Part shown: positions 17,885-29,393 of the stretch, piece by piece
How positions within the stretch are numbered: position 1 is the stretch's first letter
Layout: each line of letters begins with the position of its first letter
NCBI RefSeq assembly: GCF_900636325.1
Contig: NZ_LR134263.1
Span: 2,170,001-2,234,000 of the forward strand
Reading direction: 5' to 3'
Source: Staphylococcus delphini
Lineage (GTDB): Bacteria; Bacillota; Bacilli; Staphylococcales; Staphylococcaceae
DNA length: 64,000 bases
Made by a program: the position numbers and the translations under genes
Notes under the pieces: model-generated
Seen by the model: the letters and a program-made list of their open reading frames with translations, nothing else
Databases searched by the model: none
Told to the model about the DNA's origin: nothing

Positions 17885-20302
17885 ATGAGTTGGTTACATA
17901 TGGCGGTACTGTTGCCGTTAATATTCGCAATACTCATTCCGATATTGTATCGCTTCTACAAACGCATCCATCTCGGTTGGTTTGTTTTGCCGATACCGGT
18001 TGTATTGTTTGCTTATTTTTTATCTTATATTCAACCAACAATGTCCGGGCAATTTACAGAACAGTCTGCTGCTTGGATGCCACAAATTGGGATGAACTTT
18101 GACGTTTATGTCGATGGTCTAGGTTTACTTTTTAGTTTACTGATTACTGGCATTGGGAGTCTTGTTGTACTATATTCAATTAGTTATTTAAGCCAATCAG
18201 AACAACTCGGCCATTTTTATTGTTACTTGTTAATGTTTATGAGTGCGATGCTCGGCGTCGTCCTTTCTGATAATTTACTCGTCCTTTATTTTTTCTGGGA
18301 GTTAACATCATTTTCAAGTTTCTTATTGATTTCTTTTTGGCGACACAAAGACAAGTCACTGTATGGTGCAATGAAGTCAATGATGATTACCGTTTTTGGT
18401 GGTTTATCACTACTCGGTGGTTTCATCTTGCTGTATCTTGCTTCAGGCACATGGCGTATTCGTGACATTATCGAAAACGTTGACCAAATTCAAACGTCAC
18501 CGATTTTTCTACTCGCCATGATTTTTGTGATTATTGGTGCAATGACAAAATCTGCACAATTTCCGTTTTACATTTGGTTACCTGATGCAATGGAAGCGCC
18601 GACACCGGTCAGTGCGTATCTGCATTCAGCAACAATGGTCAAAGCAGGTATTTATCTCATTGCGCGTTTAACACCGATTTTTGCAGTGTCGCAAGGATGG
18701 ATTTGGGCTGTAACCGCATTTGGTCTCGTGACGCTTTTCTGGGGCTCACTTAATGCGACGAAGCAACAAGATCTTAAAGGCATTTTAGCATTTTCAACTG
18801 TGTCTCAACTTGGGATGATCATGTCGATGCTCGGTATTGGTGCTGTGAGTTACCATTTCCAAGGCGATGAAAGTCAGTTATATCTTGCCGCATACAGTGC
18901 AGCGATTTTCCATCTCATCAACCACGCAACATTTAAAGGGGCACTGTTTATGATTACAGGTGCCGTGGACCATGCGACGGGAACGCGTGATATTCGTAAA
19001 CTCGGTGGCTTAATGACAATCATGCCGATTTCATTCACTTTATCTATCATTACGTCATTAAGTATGGCGGGGGTACCCCCATTTAACGGTTTCTTATCTA
19101 AGGAAGCCTTTATCGAATCTATGATAGAAGTGACACATGCCTCTGTTTTTAGTTTAAACACAGTCGGCTTGTTAATCCCTATCATCGCGATTGTCGGAAG
19201 TATTTTCACATTTGTGTATTCATTTAAATTTATTGTGGAAATTTTCTTAGGTGATCATAAGCCTGATGCACTTCCGAACAAAGCACATGAAGCTTCAATA
19301 CTAATGAATATTTCACCAACGATTTTAGCCATTTTAGTCATTTCGATTGGATTATTCCCTAGTATTGTATCTGCACCACTCGTTGAACCTGCAGTCAAAT
19401 CAATTGCGAACACAAATGAAGTGAGTGCGTCATTCCATTTATGGCACGGCTTCACACCAGCATTTATCGCAACTTTAGTCATTTACGCTGTCGGTGCCGT
19501 ACTCATATTGACGGCCAAACGTTGGGTACCAATATTAAGAGGCATTCCAAACGCATTGACCTTAAATCATTGGTATAACCAAACAGGACGTTACACACCG
19601 TACTACGCGACACAAATTACGCGTACTTATATGACAGGTTTCAATCGCAACAATTTAGTCATTATCTTTTTCATGATGATTGTCCTTACTTTTGTGACAC
19701 TGATTTTCGTACCTTTCACAGTTGACTTTATGAAGGTATCGCCTATCAGACTTTATGAATTTGTATCAGTGATTACGATTACGATTGCGGCGATTATGAT
19801 TATTTTTGCACGTTCACGCTTGTTCAGCATTATCATGTTAAGTGCTGTCGGATACTCTATGGCGATTTTCTTTATTTTCTTTAATGCGCCTGACCTTGCC
19901 TTAACACAATTCGTTGTAGAAACGATTTCAACGGCATTGTTCTTACTTTGTTTCTATCACTTGCCTAATATGAGTCGTTACAACGAATCTGTACGCTATC
20001 GTGTCGTGAATGCGATCATTTCTATCGGGGTCGGCGCAGTGGTGATTGTGTTAGGTTTAATCGCTTACGGCAACCGTCACTTCGAATCTATTAGTGAATT
20101 CTACAAAGCACATGTGTATGACCTCGCTGAAGGTAAAAACATGGTGAACGTGATACTTGTTGACTTCCGTGGTACCGATACATTGTTCGAATCATCAGTA
20201 CTCGGCATTGCAGGTATGGGCATATACACATTAATTAAATTACGTGCGAAACATAAAAACGGTTATGAAAGGGTTGAGAAGATTGAACAGACAGAAAAAT
20301 GA
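17885..20302 (+). CDS. mnhA1: Na+/H+ antiporter Mnh1 subunit A
   Basis: Largest subunit of the Mrp-type multisubunit Na+(K+)/H+ antiporter, 805 residues with some twenty membrane helices. The N-terminal two thirds resembles complex I NuoL, with the helix-7/8 region [29 protein letters not shown] read in two steps. The C-terminal third is the MrpA-specific domain fused to an MrpB-like part. The ATG at 17885 follows AAAGGAGGG. It heads a seven-gene operon with overlapping ends and, by synteny, is the Mnh1 copy. The system exports Na+ and supports pH homeostasis. Confidence 0.95.
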   Translation: MSWLHMAVLLPLIFAILIPILYRFYKRIHLGWFVLPIPVVLFAYFLSYIQPTMSGQFTEQSAAWMPQIGMNFDVYVDGLGLLFSLLITGIGSLVVLYSISYLSQSEQLGHFYCYLLMFMSAMLGVVLSDNLLVLYFFWELTSFSSFLLISFWRHKDKSLYGAMKSMMITVFGGLSLLGGFILLYLASGTWRIRDIIENVDQIQTSPIFLLAMIFVIIGAMTKSAQFPFYIWLPDAMEAPTPVSAYLHSATMVKAGIYLIARLTPIFAVSQGWIWAVTAFGLVTLFWGSLNATKQQDLKGILAFSTVSQLGMIMSMLGIGAVSYHFQGDESQLYLAAYSAAIFHLINHATFKGALFMITGAVDHATGTRDIRKLGGLMTIMPISFTLSIITSLSMAGVPPFNGFLSKEAFIESMIEVTHASVFSLNTVGLLIPIIAIVGSIFTFVYSFKFIVEIFLGDHKPDALPNKAHEASILMNISPTILAILVISIGLFPSIVSAPLVEPAVKSIANTNEVSASFHLWHGFTPAFIATLVIYAVGAVLILTAKRWVPILRGIPNALTLNHWYNQTGRYTPYYATQITRTYMTGFNRNNLVIIFFMMIVLTFVTLIFVPFTVDFMKVSPIRLYEFVSVITITIAAIMIIFARSRLFSIIMLSAVGYSMAIFFIFFNAPDLALTQFVVETISTALFLLCFYHLPNMSRYNESVRYRVVNAIISIGVGAVVIVLGLIAYGNRHFESISEFYKAHVYDLAEGKNMVNVILVDFRGTDTLFESSVLGIAGMGIYTLIKLRAKHKNGYERVEKIEQTEK

Positions 20303-20711
20303 TTTAATTGCGCAGTATTCATCATTAATTATCTTTTTCTTAATTATGATGTTCGGCTTCTCACTTTTCTTAGCTGGACATTATACACCGGGGGGCGGCT
20401 TTATCGGTGGTTTACTCGTCTCAAGTGCGCTCGTCATTATTGCAGTGGCATTTGACGTTAAAACATTGCGTAAAGTTTTCCCGTGGGATTTTAAAAAGTT
20501 AATTGCTGTAGGCTTAACGTTTTGTGTCGGTGCACCTATGCTCAGTTGGACATATGGTAAGAACTTCTTCACACATACGTCTGTGGATATTCCGTTGCCA
20601 TTGTTACAACCGATGCATGTGCATACAGCTGTGATTTTTGATACCGGCGTCCTTTTTGTCGTTATCGGCACAGTCCTTACAATTATTCTAACGATTGGAG
20701 AGAATGAGTAA
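20283..20711 (+). CDS. mnhB1: Na+/H+ antiporter Mnh1 subunit B
   Basis: A 142-residue MrpB-family membrane subunit with about four helices and the family box [16 protein letters not shown]. The start is taken as the TTG at 20283. The translation from there ([10 protein letters not shown]) matches the S. aureus MnhB1 N terminus and length, and a GAAAGGG/GAGAAG ribosome region lies in front. The gene overlaps the mnhA end by 20 bp, so a rare start codon plus overlap suggests translational coupling. An upstream in-frame ATG at 20244 would add 13 residues with no homology. Confidence 0.93.
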   Translation: MNRQKNDLIAQYSSLIIFFLIMMFGFSLFLAGHYTPGGGFIGGLLVSSALVIIAVAFDVKTLRKVFPWDFKKLIAVGLTFCVGAPMLSWTYGKNFFTHTSVDIPLPLLQPMHVHTAVIFDTGVLFVVIGTVLTIILTIGENE

Positions 20712-21058
20712 TGGAAATTGTTTTAATCGTCGTTTGTGGCTTGTTAACTTCCATCAGTGTGTACCTCATTCTTTCTAAAAGTTTGATCAGAATTATTATC
20801 GGTACAACATTATTATCACACGCTGCAAACTTATTTATTTTAACGATGGGTGGGCTTAAAAACGGGAACGTCCCTATATATGAAAAAGGCGTTTCTGATT
20901 ATGTAGACCCCATCCCACAAGCATTAATTTTAACAGCGATTGTTATTTCATTTGCGGTGACTGCCTTTTTCTTAGTACTCGCTTTCAGAAGTTATAAAGA
21001 ATTAGGAACAGACAACGTAGAAAGAATGAAAGGGGTGCCACAAGAAGATGATGAATGA
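20711..21058 (+). CDS. mnhC1: Na+/H+ antiporter Mnh1 subunit C
   Basis: A 115-residue NuoK-like subunit with three membrane helices and the conserved segment [20 protein letters not shown], including the helix-2 residues known in MrpC. The start codon overlaps the mnhB stop by one base (TAATG). It ends in an acidic tail PQEDDE. It is part of the membrane arm of the Mrp complex. Confidence 0.95.
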   Translation: MEIVLIVVCGLLTSISVYLILSKSLIRIIIGTTLLSHAANLFILTMGGLKNGNVPIYEKGVSDYVDPIPQALILTAIVISFAVTAFFLVLAFRSYKELGTDNVERMKGVPQEDDE

Positions 21059-22547
21059 AAACTTAATCGTTATGGTGTTAGTTGTCCCAATTATGACAGC
21101 GATTCTGTTAATTGTCAGTGGACTCCGACCTTTTATTAAACGTTACATCGCATTAACTGGGACGCTTGTCACGTTAGCGTTTTCGATATGGAATTTAGTG
21201 AACGTATGGCAAAGCGGTCATCCGATTGTTTTAAGATTGGGGGCATGGGAGGCGCCTTATAGTATCGTTTTCGTACTCGATTTATTTAGTGCCCTCCTCG
21301 TGACAACTAGTATTATTATTACGTTACTGATTATTTTATTTTCGTACCAGTCGATTGGGTTACATCGTGAAACGTATTATTACTATTTCACAGTCATGAT
21401 GATGCTCACAGGGATTAACGGTGCATTTATTACAGGCGACATCTTTAACTTATTCGTCTTTTTCGAAGTATTTTTAATGTCATCTTATGGCTTAATGGTG
21501 ATTGGTGGCACTAAAATCCAACTTCAAGAAAGCGTCAAATACTTGTTAGTGAATGTTGTCTCTTCTGCCTTTTTCGTCATGGCGGTCGGCATTTTATACT
21601 CTATTGTCGGTACATTAAACTTGGCGGACATTAGTCTAAAATTAAATACACTTTCAGAAGATCATCCAGGTTTACTCAGTGTCGCATTTATTTTATTTAT
21701 CTTTGTATTTGCGACAAAAGCCGGGGTCTTCCCAATGTATGTCTGGTTACCAGGGGCTTACTATGCGCCACCATTTGCCATTATTGCGTTTTTCGGTGCC
21801 CTACTCACAAAAGTCGGCGTTTATGCGATTGCACGTGTCATGAGTTTATTCTTCCATGATACATTGACTTTCTCGCATTACACGATTTTAGCCCTCGCAT
21901 TGTTGACCATTATTTTTGGTTCAGTCGGTGCAGTCGGTTTCCGTGATACGAAGCGTATTATTTTATACAACATTATGATTGCAGTCGGCGTCATTTTAGT
22001 TGGTGTGGGCTTAATGAACGAATCAGGTATGGTCGGTGCGATTTACTACACCCTTCACGATATGTTAATTAAAGCCGCGCTATTTTTCCTGATTGGGATT
22101 ATGTTTAAAATTACGAAAACAACGGACTTACGTAAATTTGGTGGTCTGATTCATCACTATCCATTATTAGGTTGGACATTTTTCATTGCGGCATTAAGTT
22201 TAGCTGGGATTCCGCCATTAAGTGGTTTTTACGGCAAACTTTACATCGTGCAAGCTGCATTTGAAGAAGGATTCTATGCGACAGGTATTATCGTGCTGCT
22301 TTCAAGCCTCGTTGTACTTTATTCAGTCATCAACATCTTTTTACGTGGTTTCTTTGGTAAAAGTTATGGCTATGTGTACAACCCACGCTTACATCACCGC
22401 GGTTTATTAGCAGTGAGTGTTTTAGCAGTCGTTATTTCGGTGGTCTTCGGTCTGACAGCAGGACAACTGTATCCAATCGTTGCAGAAGCTGCGAAGTCAT
22501 TCTATCAACCAGACACGTATATTCATAGCGTATTGGGGGTGCAGTAA
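21048..22547 (+). CDS. mnhD1: Na+/H+ antiporter Mnh1 subunit D
   Basis: A 499-residue NuoM/N-like antiporter subunit with about 14 helices. It carries the transport motif [20 protein letters not shown] and the helix [20 protein letters not shown] region, with ion-path lysines and glutamates. The start at 21048 (ATG, with a second ATG at 21051) lies inside the end of mnhC, an 11-bp overlap. Together with MnhA it is thought to form the proton and cation channels of the complex. Confidence 0.95.
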   Translation: MMNENLIVMVLVVPIMTAILLIVSGLRPFIKRYIALTGTLVTLAFSIWNLVNVWQSGHPIVLRLGAWEAPYSIVFVLDLFSALLVTTSIIITLLIILFSYQSIGLHRETYYYYFTVMMMLTGINGAFITGDIFNLFVFFEVFLMSSYGLMVIGGTKIQLQESVKYLLVNVVSSAFFVMAVGILYSIVGTLNLADISLKLNTLSEDHPGLLSVAFILFIFVFATKAGVFPMYVWLPGAYYAPPFAIIAFFGALLTKVGVYAIARVMSLFFHDTLTFSHYTILALALLTIIFGSVGAVGFRDTKRIILYNIMIAVGVILVGVGLMNESGMVGAIYYTLHDMLIKAALFFLIGIMFKITKTTDLRKFGGLIHHYPLLGWTFFIAALSLAGIPPLSGFYGKLYIVQAAFEEGFYATGIIVLLSSLVVLYSVINIFLRGFFGKSYGYVYNPRLHHRGLLAVSVLAVVISVVFGLTAGQLYPIVAEAAKSFYQPDTYIHSVLGVQ

Positions 22548-22548
22548 T

Positions 22549-23028
22549 ATGGCAATACAAATCGTCATTAATTTATTTTTAGCGATATTTTGGCTGTTCG
22601 TCTCTGACAGTTATACGATGAACGCTTTCGTCTTAGGCTATCTTTTCGCTTTATTACTTGTATTTTTAATGCGCAAACTATTACCTGGACGCTTTTACGT
22701 GATTACGTTATACAAAGTCGTTAAACTCGTATTTGTCTTTTTACTCGAACTTATCAAAGCGAATATTGATGTATTGCGTATTATCCTTCAACCACGCATT
22801 AAAAATGAATCTGCGTTTTTCGTCTATGAAACAGACTTAGAGCATCCTTGGCAAGTCGCATTATTATCGAATTTAATCACATTAACACCTGGTACTGTTG
22901 TGATCGGGGTCAATGATGATATGAAACGTTTATATATTCACTGTTTGAACTTCTCGACAAAAGAAGAAGAAGTTGCTGGTATTAAAGGCTCTCTTGAAAA
23001 AGCAGTGAGAGAGGTGGGTGAATCGTAA
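22549..23028 (+). CDS. mnhE1: Na+/H+ antiporter Mnh1 subunit E
   Basis: A 159-residue MrpE-family subunit. Two or three N-terminal helices are followed by a cytoplasmic C-terminal part with the conserved [16 protein letters not shown] box. The ATG at 22549 lies one base past the mnhD stop and gives the same length as the S. aureus protein; the longer in-frame extension from 22480 runs inside mnhD and is rejected. It ends overlapping the mnhF start by one base. Confidence 0.95.
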   Translation: MAIQIVINLFLAIFWLFVSDSYTMNAFVLGYLFALLLVFLMRKLLPGRFYVITLYKVVKLVFVFLLELIKANIDVLRIILQPRIKNESAFFVYETDLEHPWQVALLSNLITLTPGTVVIGVNDDMKRLYIHCLNFSTKEEEVAGIKGSLEKAVREVGES

Positions 23029-23321
23029 TGAACTATGATATTTTCATCATTATTGCTTTAGTCATCGTCGTTTTATCGATTTTAGCAATGCTTGTCCGTG
23101 TGATTCTTGGTCCTACATTACCCGATCGTGTCGTGGCGTTAGATGCGATTGGCATTCAATTAATGGCGGTCATCGGATTGTTCTCAATTATTTTAGACAC
23201 ACATTATATGATTGTAGCGATTCTTTTAATTGGGATTCTAGCCTTTTTAGGTACAGCCGTGTTCGCCAAATTTATGGATAAAGGTCAGGTGATTGAACAT
23301 GACAGAAACGATCACGATTAG
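23028..23321 (+). CDS. mnhF1: Na+/H+ antiporter Mnh1 subunit F
   Basis: A 97-residue MrpF-family protein with three helices and the family segment [19 protein letters not shown]. The start overlaps the mnhE stop (TAATG). In other bacteria MrpF homologues are linked to Na+ and bile-salt efflux, but here it acts as a small complex subunit. The tail [13 protein letters not shown] is charged. Confidence 0.95.
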   Translation: MNYDIFIIIALVIVVLSILAMLVRVILGPTLPDRVVALDAIGIQLMAVIGLFSIILDTHYMIVAILLIGILAFLGTAVFAKFMDKGQVIEHDRNDHD

Positions 23322-23655
23322 TATCGGTTTGATTCTTGTTATCGTCGGTGCGTTATTTAGTGCCCTCGCAGCCATTGGAATGATACGTCTCGATGATGTG
23401 TACTCTCGTGCGCACGCTGCGGGTAAAGCTTCAACACTTGGCGCAATGTTGTTATTAACCGGGACATTTATTTATTTCATCGGTAAAGAAGGCTACGTCA
23501 ACTTTCAATTGATTATCGGGATTGTCTTTGTATTTATTACAGGCCCTTTAGCGAGCCATCTCGTATTGAAAGCAGCGTATAACCTTAAAACACCCGCTTC
23601 TAAACGATTGAAGTTGGATGAAATTAAAGAAGACATGAAAGATACCAAATTATAG
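23299..23655 (+). CDS. mnhG1: Na+/H+ antiporter Mnh1 subunit G
   Basis: A 118-residue MrpG/PhaG subunit with three helices and the conserved segment [21 protein letters not shown]. The ATG at 23299 gives the family length; a TTG six bases earlier is possible. It overlaps mnhF by 23 bp. It is the last gene of the mnh operon, before a strong hairpin terminator. Confidence 0.95.
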   Translation: MTETITISIGLILVIVGALFSALAAIGMIRLDDVYSRAHAAGKASTLGAMLLLTGTFIYFIGKEGYVNFQLIIGIVFVFITGPLASHLVLKAAYNLKTPASKRLKLDEIKEDMKDTKL

Positions 23656-23684
23656 AGATAGAACATTATGTTTACTCAATATAT

Positions 23685-23721
23685 AAAAACGGCTAGGAGT
23701 GTTGGTGTCCTAGCCGTTTTT
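23685..23721. terminator. Bidirectional terminator after mnhG
   Basis: The arms AAAAACGGCTAGGA and TCCTAGCCGTTTTT form a perfect stem flanked by A- and T-runs. It can end mnh transcription on the + strand and the thioesterase unit on the minus strand. Confidence 0.9.
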
Positions 23722-23790
23722 CATTGTAACTTCGGCGTTATCTTTACATACAAAAAGAGCAAGCACATCTCTGCCTGCCCTTCTCTCAAA

Positions 23791-24168
23791 TTATTTCTTC
23801 AATGGTTTAATCGCAATGGTACCGCGCATGACTGAAATCAACTGCCCTGCTTCATTTTTAATATGAATGTCCCACACATGTGTCGTACGACCTTGATGCA
23901 AAATACGTGCCTCTGCATAGACCACACCTTCACGGACTGAGCTGATATGGTTCGCATTCATTTCTAGCCCTAAAGGAATATGCATCGAAGTATCTATTAA
24001 ATGGGCCGAGCCTAACGAACAAGCAGTTTCACCTAATGCGAGTGATGCACCGCCATGTAAATAACCAAATGGCTGTTTAACTTTATCCGTCACAGGCATC
24101 GACATTTTCAAATAGCCGTCTTCCTGCGCTTCGACTTTCATTTCTAATAACTCGATTAAGTTTGTCAT
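23791..24168 (-). CDS. PaaI/YdiI-type hotdog-fold thioesterase
   Basis: A 125-residue single hotdog domain with the family box GYLHGGASLALGETACS (catalytic Glu and His-Gly-Gly region) and the strand ARILHQGRTTHVWDIHI. It probably hydrolyses an acyl- or aroyl-CoA. The 1,4-dihydroxy-2-naphthoyl-CoA thioesterase step of menaquinone synthesis is one candidate but is unproven. The ATG at 24168 follows GGAG at eight bases; a GTG at 24175-24177 is too close to that site. It is the last gene of a unit beginning with the NhaC-like antiporter. Confidence 0.85.
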   Translation of the reverse strand: MTNLIELLEMKVEAQEDGYLKMSMPVTDKVKQPFGYLHGGASLALGETACSLGSAHLIDTSMHIPLGLEMNANHISSVREGVVYAEARILHQGRTTHVWDIHIKNEAGQLISVMRGTIAIKPLKK

Positions 24169-24192
24169 GAGGGTCACTCCTTTTTTCTATTA

Positions 24193-25506
24193 TTATAATA
24201 CGAGTGCCGCAATGGTTCCCATAATAATGAGTGGAATATTATAAAAGACAAAGTTCGGAATACACGTATCGCGAATATGATCGTGCTGACCGTCTACATT
24301 GAGCCCTGCTGTTGGCCCTAGTGTCGAATCGCTTGCTGGAGAACCTGAATCTCCAAGTGCACTCGCTGTACCGATTAATGCGATTAATGCCATCGTACTC
24401 ATTCCCATTGCTTCACCAAACGGTATAAAGAGCGCGGCTAAAATGGGAATCGTCGCAAATGAAGAACCAATTCCTAAAGTCACGACTAAACCGATGAGAT
24501 ACATGAGTACAATACTTACCAATAAATTATCTCCTGAAACCGCAGTTAACCCTGTCACTAACTTTTCAATATCACCTGTCGCATTCATCACACCTGCAAA
24601 ACCATTCGCTGTTAAAATCACGACGCCGATGTAGGCCATAATTTTAATGCCATCCACAAATTGGTCGTCGAGTTTGCGCCAAGAATAAATACCAGAAATG
24701 AAAAAGACAAGTACCCCTGCCAATGCTCCGAAAATCATTGAATCTGAGAACATTTGAACGAGAAATGTAGCTAAAATCGCGACAACCGTAACGATAATGA
24801 CAGCTGGTTTTAAATCCACAGCCACTTCTTCCTCTTGCGCTGCTGTTTCCCGATACGTTCTCGGTTTACGATAATAAAACATGGCGATAATCAGTCCGAT
24901 AATATAACCCGATGCTGGAATGAGCATGGCTTTCCAAATCATATTAAATGCAATCGGATGATGCGCCTTTTCAAATCCTTTTTGAATAATCTCATGGAAA
25001 ATGTGACCGAAGCCAAATGGTAATAAGACATACGGGAAACATAGACCAAAACCAATAATCATCGCAATTAAGCGGCGATCGATTTTCAATTCATTAAATA
25101 AGCTTAATAAAGGGGGAATCACAATTGGAATAAAAGCGATATGGACTGGAATCACGTTTTGACTCATGATGCTCAGTAATAGTAAACTCACGATAATGAG
25201 TACTTTCACTTTAATTCTTGAAACTTTTGTCTCTTCTGCACGAATAGATAAAATCACTTTACGTACGAGATAATCTGTAATCCCACTGTATGAAATGAGT
25301 GCAGCAAAGCCACCGAGTAAAGCGTAACTGAGCGCAACTTCTGCCCCATCCACAATATTTTCAGTAAAAGTTGTAATCGTTTTATCAAATGGCAGACCTG
25401 CAATCCATCCGCCGATGAGTGCACTAATAAATAAACTAATGACGACGTTAAGCCGACATAAACAGAGCACTATCATGATGACGACCGCTATTAACACAGC
25501 ATTCAT
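24193..25506 (-). CDS. Na+/H+ antiporter family transporter (NhaC superfamily)
   Basis: A 437-residue integral membrane protein with about 11-12 helices. The C-terminal part has the box ALIGTASALGDSGSPASDST, typical of NhaC/ion-transporter superfamily proteins. Upstream there is VVTLGIGSSFATIPILAA. It probably exchanges Na+ for H+ or carries a small organic solute, and the substrate is not settled by sequence. The ATG at 25506 follows AAAGGAG. The gene is 24 bp from the thioesterase start. Confidence 0.85.
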   Translation of the reverse strand: MNAVLIAVVIMIVLCLCRLNVVISLFISALIGGWIAGLPFDKTITTFTENIVDGAEVALSYALLGGFAALISYSGITDYLVRKVILSIRAEETKVSRIKVKVLIIVSLLLLSIMSQNVIPVHIAFIPIVIPPLLSLFNELKIDRRLIAMIIGFGLCFPYVLLPFGFGHIFHEIIQKGFEKAHHPIAFNMIWKAMLIPASGYIIGLIIAMFYYRKPRTYRETAAQEEEVAVDLKPAVIIVTVVAILATFLVQMFSDSMIFGALAGVLVFFISGIYSWRKLDDQFVDGIKIMAYIGVVILTANGFAGVMNATGDIEKLVTGLTAVSGDNLLVSIVLMYLIGLVVTLGIGSSFATIPILAALFIPFGEAMGMSTMALIALIGTASALGDSGSPASDSTLGPTAGLNVDGQHDHIRDTCIPNFVFYNIPLIIMGTIAALVL

Positions 25507-25602
25507 TTTTTCTATCTCCTTTAATTCATTATCGAGCTAAAGCATATGGGTATAATGGTAACAGTTGTCACGTCATTCGTCAATGCTTACCACATCAAAA
25601 AT

Positions 25603-25641
25603 AAAGCGGGAGTGGCACAAATTCATGGCACACTCCCCTTT
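25603..25641 (-). terminator. Terminator after the M17 aminopeptidase
   Basis: On the minus strand the stem GGGGAGTGTGCC..GGCACTCCCGC is followed by TTTATTTTT, a few bases past the aminopeptidase stop. Confidence 0.8.
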
Positions 25642-25643
25642 CT

Positions 25644-27131
25644 TTACTGATTCATACCGTATTGATTTTTCAACCATGTGACAATAGTAGGAATCATAAA
25701 GCCTGTTGGACCTTTTGGACCTTTATGTGTCGCTTTATTGATTGTCGCTGGCCCCGCAATATCAAAATGAAGATGCGGGGTTTGACCACTGAAATGTGTA
25801 ATAAATGCTGCCGCAAATAAAGCTTTACCGTGCGCATTGACATGGTTCGTTAAATCCGCCACATCAGATGCTTTAATATTTTTACGTTCTGTCTCGGTAA
25901 TCGGCAATTCAAACACAGGTTCCTCATAAATTTGAGAAGTTTGAAAGATTTGATTCAGCACTTCTGGTTGGACACGATGTTGGAACACGGCTGCTTTATC
26001 TTCACCTAATGCTACAACTGCCGCACCTGTCAGTGTCGCGAAATCCATAATCATCTCAGGTTTGTATTGGTTCGCATAAAACGTCGCATCAGCCAACACT
26101 AAACGCCCTTCTGCATCGGTGTTCGGCACTTCAACAGTTTCCCCACTGAGCGCTGTAAATACATCATCCGGCTTCATCGCATTATTCGCAATCATATTTT
26201 CTGCTGCCGCAATGACTGCTACAATATTCACTTTCAACTTCAATGCTCGAATCGCTTCAACCATACCCATGACATTCGCCGCACCACTCATATCAAATTT
26301 CATTGACGGCATGCCATTTTTAGATTTAATGGAATAACCACCCGAATCGTACGTAATCCCTTTACCGACTAAAGCAATCACTTGGTCTTCATGGTCTGGG
26401 TCTCCTTGATATTCTAATGTAATCATGCGCGGAGGATGTATAGACCCTTTGCCGACAGCTTGGACTAATCCGAATCCTTCTTGTTCAATCGCGTGTTCGT
26501 CTTTAATGTGGACTTTAACTGAGGTATCTTTAAAATACTGTTCCACCGTTTCAGCTAAATAAGCAGGCGTCATCATATTTGGGGGTGTATTACTCAAATC
26601 ACGCGCACGGTTAATGGCGCGACCTAACTTTTGTCCTGCTTCAATTGGCGCTGTATAGTCTGATACTTGGTCACAATCCAATACCATTTTAAGATGGAAC
26701 GGTGCTTTTTTGTCAGATTTATAATCATCAAATTGATAAATCGCTTGTTCACTTTGAAGCCCCATTAAATTAAAAATCGTTTCTGATTCCAGGGATTTGG
26801 CGAAAAACGTATTCACTTTTAAATTGATTTTAGCAATCGCACCTTGTTGTAAATATTGGAATAATTTGCCCCATATTTTCAAATAATCTTGTGCTTTCAA
26901 TTGATTCAAATTACCTAGACCTACCGTAATTAAACGATACATTTGGCCTTCTATTGTGACTGCAGTAGACGCGATATCACCTACTTTTGAACTGATGAGA
27001 TGATGTGCTTTTAATTCCGTCAATGCTTCGAAAAATGCCGTATCCTGTTTCACGACATCGAAATATTGATTTAAATGTTCTGGGACACCTGCAATGATCG
27101 CAGCTGCTGTTTCTGTTTGCTGTGAAGGCAT
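25644..27131 (-). CDS. Leucyl aminopeptidase, M17 family
   Basis: A cytoplasmic metallo-exopeptidase of 495 residues that releases N-terminal residues from peptides. The catalytic C-terminal domain shows KGITYDSGGYSIK (metal and catalytic lysine region) and the M17 signature NTDAEGRLVLAD. The GPATINKATHKGPKG end is also usual. The N-terminal domain is more diverged. The ATG at 27131 is used, since GGAG lies eight bases upstream; GTG codons at 27140 and 27134 are too close. It stands alone between two terminators, downstream of ndh. Confidence 0.93.
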   Translation of the reverse strand: MPSQQTETAAAIIAGVPEHLNQYFDVVKQDTAFFEALTELKAHHLISSKVGDIASTAVTIEGQMYRLITVGLGNLNQLKAQDYLKIWGKLFQYLQQGAIAKINLKVNTFFAKSLESETIFNLMGLQSEQAIYQFDDYKSDKKAPFHLKMVLDCDQVSDYTAPIEAGQKLGRAINRARDLSNTPPNMMTPAYLAETVEQYFKDTSVKVHIKDEHAIEQEGFGLVQAVGKGSIHPPRMITLEYQGDPDHEDQVIALVGKGITYDSGGYSIKSKNGMPSMKFDMSGAANVMGMVEAIRALKLKVNIVAVIAAAENMIANNAMKPDDVFTALSGETVEVPNTDAEGRLVLADATFYANQYKPEMIMDFATLTGAAVVALGEDKAAVFQHRVQPEVLNQIFQTSQIYEEPVFELPITETERKNIKASDVADLTNHVNAHGKALFAAAFITHFSGQTPHLHFDIAGPATINKATHKGPKGPTGFMIPTIVTWLKNQYGMNQ

Positions 27132-27155
27132 CACTTTCACTCCTTTTCAATATGT

Positions 27156-27212
27156 AAAAAAGGAGTGGAAGAGCAACCTAAATCTAACATTTAGATTCCT
27201 TTTTCCACTCCC
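27156..27212 (-). terminator. ndh terminator
   Basis: Nested inverted repeats are seen: outer GGAGTGGA/TCCACTCC and inner AATCTAAA/TTTAGATT. On the minus strand they end in five T. The element lies between ndh and the aminopeptidase start. Confidence 0.75.
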
Positions 27213-27399
27213 TGCATTATCATATACATTTTGTTGCACTGTATATGTGTACCGTATGCTTAAAATCTTTTTCTCTAATCAAGCATTGGACTGATGAAAG
27301 TCATACCGTTTCATCGTCAACGCGTTATTTATTGCAAAACCTTACTCAGTGAGACTTCGAATTTTAATATCGTCGGATCAAAGCAGGGTCGATTAATGC

Positions 27400-28602
27400 T
27401 TAAAATTTACCTTTTTTGTAAGCTAAACCTAAACCACCAATTTTAAAGATGGCACGTGTATCAATGACACGTTTCATGAATGCTGCTTTTTTACCAGTAA
27501 TTTCGCGACCATAAACGATACCCACACCGTCATGACGACCTAATGAACATACTGTACCACGATCAATATATTTGAAGGCTTCTGTTGGTGCACCTTTTAA
27601 GATGTTCACAATGTTAGAAGCTGTTTTTTCACCTTGTTGCATTGCGATTTGTGCTGTTGTTGGTAATGGACGATCGCCACCTTCAGGAATGAATGCAGAG
27701 ACGTCACCAATAACGAAGATGTCGTCGTAACCTTCAATAGTTAAATCTTGTTTCGTTACAATACGTCCACGTTTAACGCCTTCGAACGATTTTTCCATTA
27801 ATTGGCTACCACGAACACCTGCAGCCCAAATGACAGTGTTCGCTTCTAATTGTTGCTCTTCATCGTTAATTTTAACAACGAAACCTTTGTCGTTTGCTGC
27901 AACGATAGGTGTGCCGACTTTGAACTCTACACCACGTTGTTCTAAATAGCTCACTGCATGGCTAACAAGCTCATCAGAGAACATTGGTAACATTTTTGGC
28001 GCAGCTTCTACACAAGTGACTTTGACTTTACTTTGTTCTACACCATATTTGTTAGCAAGTTCAGGGATACGGTCTGTTAATTCACCTAAAAATTCAATTC
28101 CAGTGAATCCTGCTCCGCCGACAAGAATCGCTAAGTCTTTGTCGTCTTTTGTTTTTGATGCAGCATAATTTGCAAATTTATCTTCAAGATGGCGAGAGAT
28201 TTGACGCGCAGTATTGACATTTTCGATTTGGAAAGCGTGTTCTTTCATACCTTCAATACCAAATGTTTCTGATTCAAAGCCTAAAGCAACAACTAAAATA
28301 TCATATTCGAAAATACCGCGTGTTGTTTCAACTTTTTTCGCATTGCGGTCGATTTTTGTGACTTCCGCACGAACGAAATCAACATGTTTTTTCAACACGT
28401 TTTCGATTGGATATAAGACATCCTCATAATTTAATGTACCTGCTGAAGCTTCATGTAACCAAGTTGCTTCATAGTGATAGTCGTTTTTGTTGATTAAAGT
28501 AATCTGTGCGTCTTGTTCTGATAATTGTTTTTGAAGTTTTGTAACAGTTTGTAAGCCCGCATAACCAGCACCTAAAACAAGTACTTTTTTACGTTCTGCC
28601 AT
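27400..28602 (-). CDS. ndh: Type II NADH dehydrogenase
   Basis: Single-subunit, non-proton-pumping NADH:menaquinone oxidoreductase of the respiratory chain, peripheral on the membrane. The 400-residue protein has the FAD-binding motif LGAGYAGLQ at residues 8-16. A second Rossmann motif, [13 protein letters not shown], binds NADH. The box VIGDVSAF closes the FAD site, and [11 protein letters not shown] is the family quinone-site region. The start ATG is at 28602 with AGGTG seven bases upstream; an upstream in-frame ATG gives two more residues. A second, smaller homologue lies at 29921. Confidence 0.94.
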   Translation of the reverse strand: MAERKKVLVLGAGYAGLQTVTKLQKQLSEQDAQITLINKNDYHYEATWLHEASAGTLNYEDVLYPIENVLKKHVDFVRAEVTKIDRNAKKVETTRGIFEYDILVVALGFESETFGIEGMKEHAFQIENVNTARQISRHLEDKFANYAASKTKDDKDLAILVGGAGFTGIEFLGELTDRIPELANKYGVEQSKVKVTCVEAAPKMLPMFSDELVSHAVSYLEQRGVEFKVGTPIVAANDKGFVVKINDEEQQLEANTVIWAAGVRGSQLMEKSFEGVKRGRIVTKQDLTIEGYDDIFVIGDVSAFIPEGGDRPLPTTAQIAMQQGEKTASNIVNILKGAPTEAFKYIDRGTVCSLGRHDGVGIVYGREITGKKAAFMKRVIDTRAIFKIGGLGLAYKKGKF

Positions 28603-29021
28603 TTGCATTCACCTATTCTTTCGTAAATATAATCAAATTCCAATAATACTGTATACCCTCTCAATTTTTACAGTACACAAAATTGTAAAATGTTGTCATT
28701 CATTAGTGTATAGTTTTTTATTATTGAATTCAAGTTAATACCCTATAAGTTTTCAACAGATTTTCATTATTTTTGTCACTCGTCTTTTTAAAATAGCTTG
28801 TGACACGTCAAATAATTGTAAGTGTGCTTAGCCTATGATATGACCTACTTGATTTCATTTGAATACATCTGTGTCATACGAAGAAAACCGAGACGATTCG
28901 ATATGACGAAAAGTCTCGGATATTCAATATCACTGCGTGGTTGATTTCATATGTTACATTTCAGTCTTTTTAAGCGTGACGTTAATCGCATTAAAAAGGA
29001 TGTTGTCCTCCATTTACCCGA
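28603..29021. other. Intergenic stretch upstream of ndh with a hairpin
   Basis: No gene was found. It contains the ndh promoter region in its first 150 bp. A stem CCGAGAC/GTCTCGG at 28884-28919, followed on the minus strand by TTTTC, is the likely terminator of the HesB-type gene at 29022. Confidence 0.6.
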
Positions 29022-29381
29022 TTAACAACTTTCTGGTGAACCTGCTGCCTGCGCTGTTCTAAATGAGCTACCACAACCACATGATGCAATCGCGTTCGGA
29101 TTATCAATTTGGAAACCGCCACCCATTAAAGATTGTTTAAAGTCAATAGTTGTGCCATTTAAAATCGGCGCATCTTCTTTATCTACAAGTACTTTTAAAC
29201 CAAAAAATTCAAGTACTTCGTCGTTTTCACCAGGTTCAGCTTCAGCAGTCATGCCGTACGTTAAGCCTGTACAGCCCCCACCGTTTACTTTCACTTTTAA
29301 ATAACCATCTGCCATATCATTTTGCTTCAACATATCTTTCACTTCATATGCTGCTGCTTCTGTCAAATTGACTACTGCCAT
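29022..29381 (-). CDS. HesB/IscA-type Fe-S cluster assembly protein
   Basis: A 119-residue A-type scaffold or carrier of the HesB/YadR/YfhF family. It has the three conserved cysteines: one in GGGCTGLTYG near residue 36, and CGCGSSF close to the C terminus. It is likely to transfer [Fe-S] clusters made by the SUF machine to target proteins. The C-terminal extension after CGCGSSF is a little longer than usual, with a fourth cysteine near the end. The ATG follows AAGGAGG. It is 12 bp from the YuzB-like gene upstream on the same strand. Confidence 0.9.
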   Translation of the reverse strand: MAVVNLTEAAAYEVKDMLKQNDMADGYLKVKVNGGGCTGLTYGMTAEAEPGENDEVLEFFGLKVLVDKEDAPILNGTTIDFKQSLMGGGFQIDNPNAIASCGCGSSFRTAQAAGSPESC

Positions 29382-29393
29382 GTTTTAGCCTCC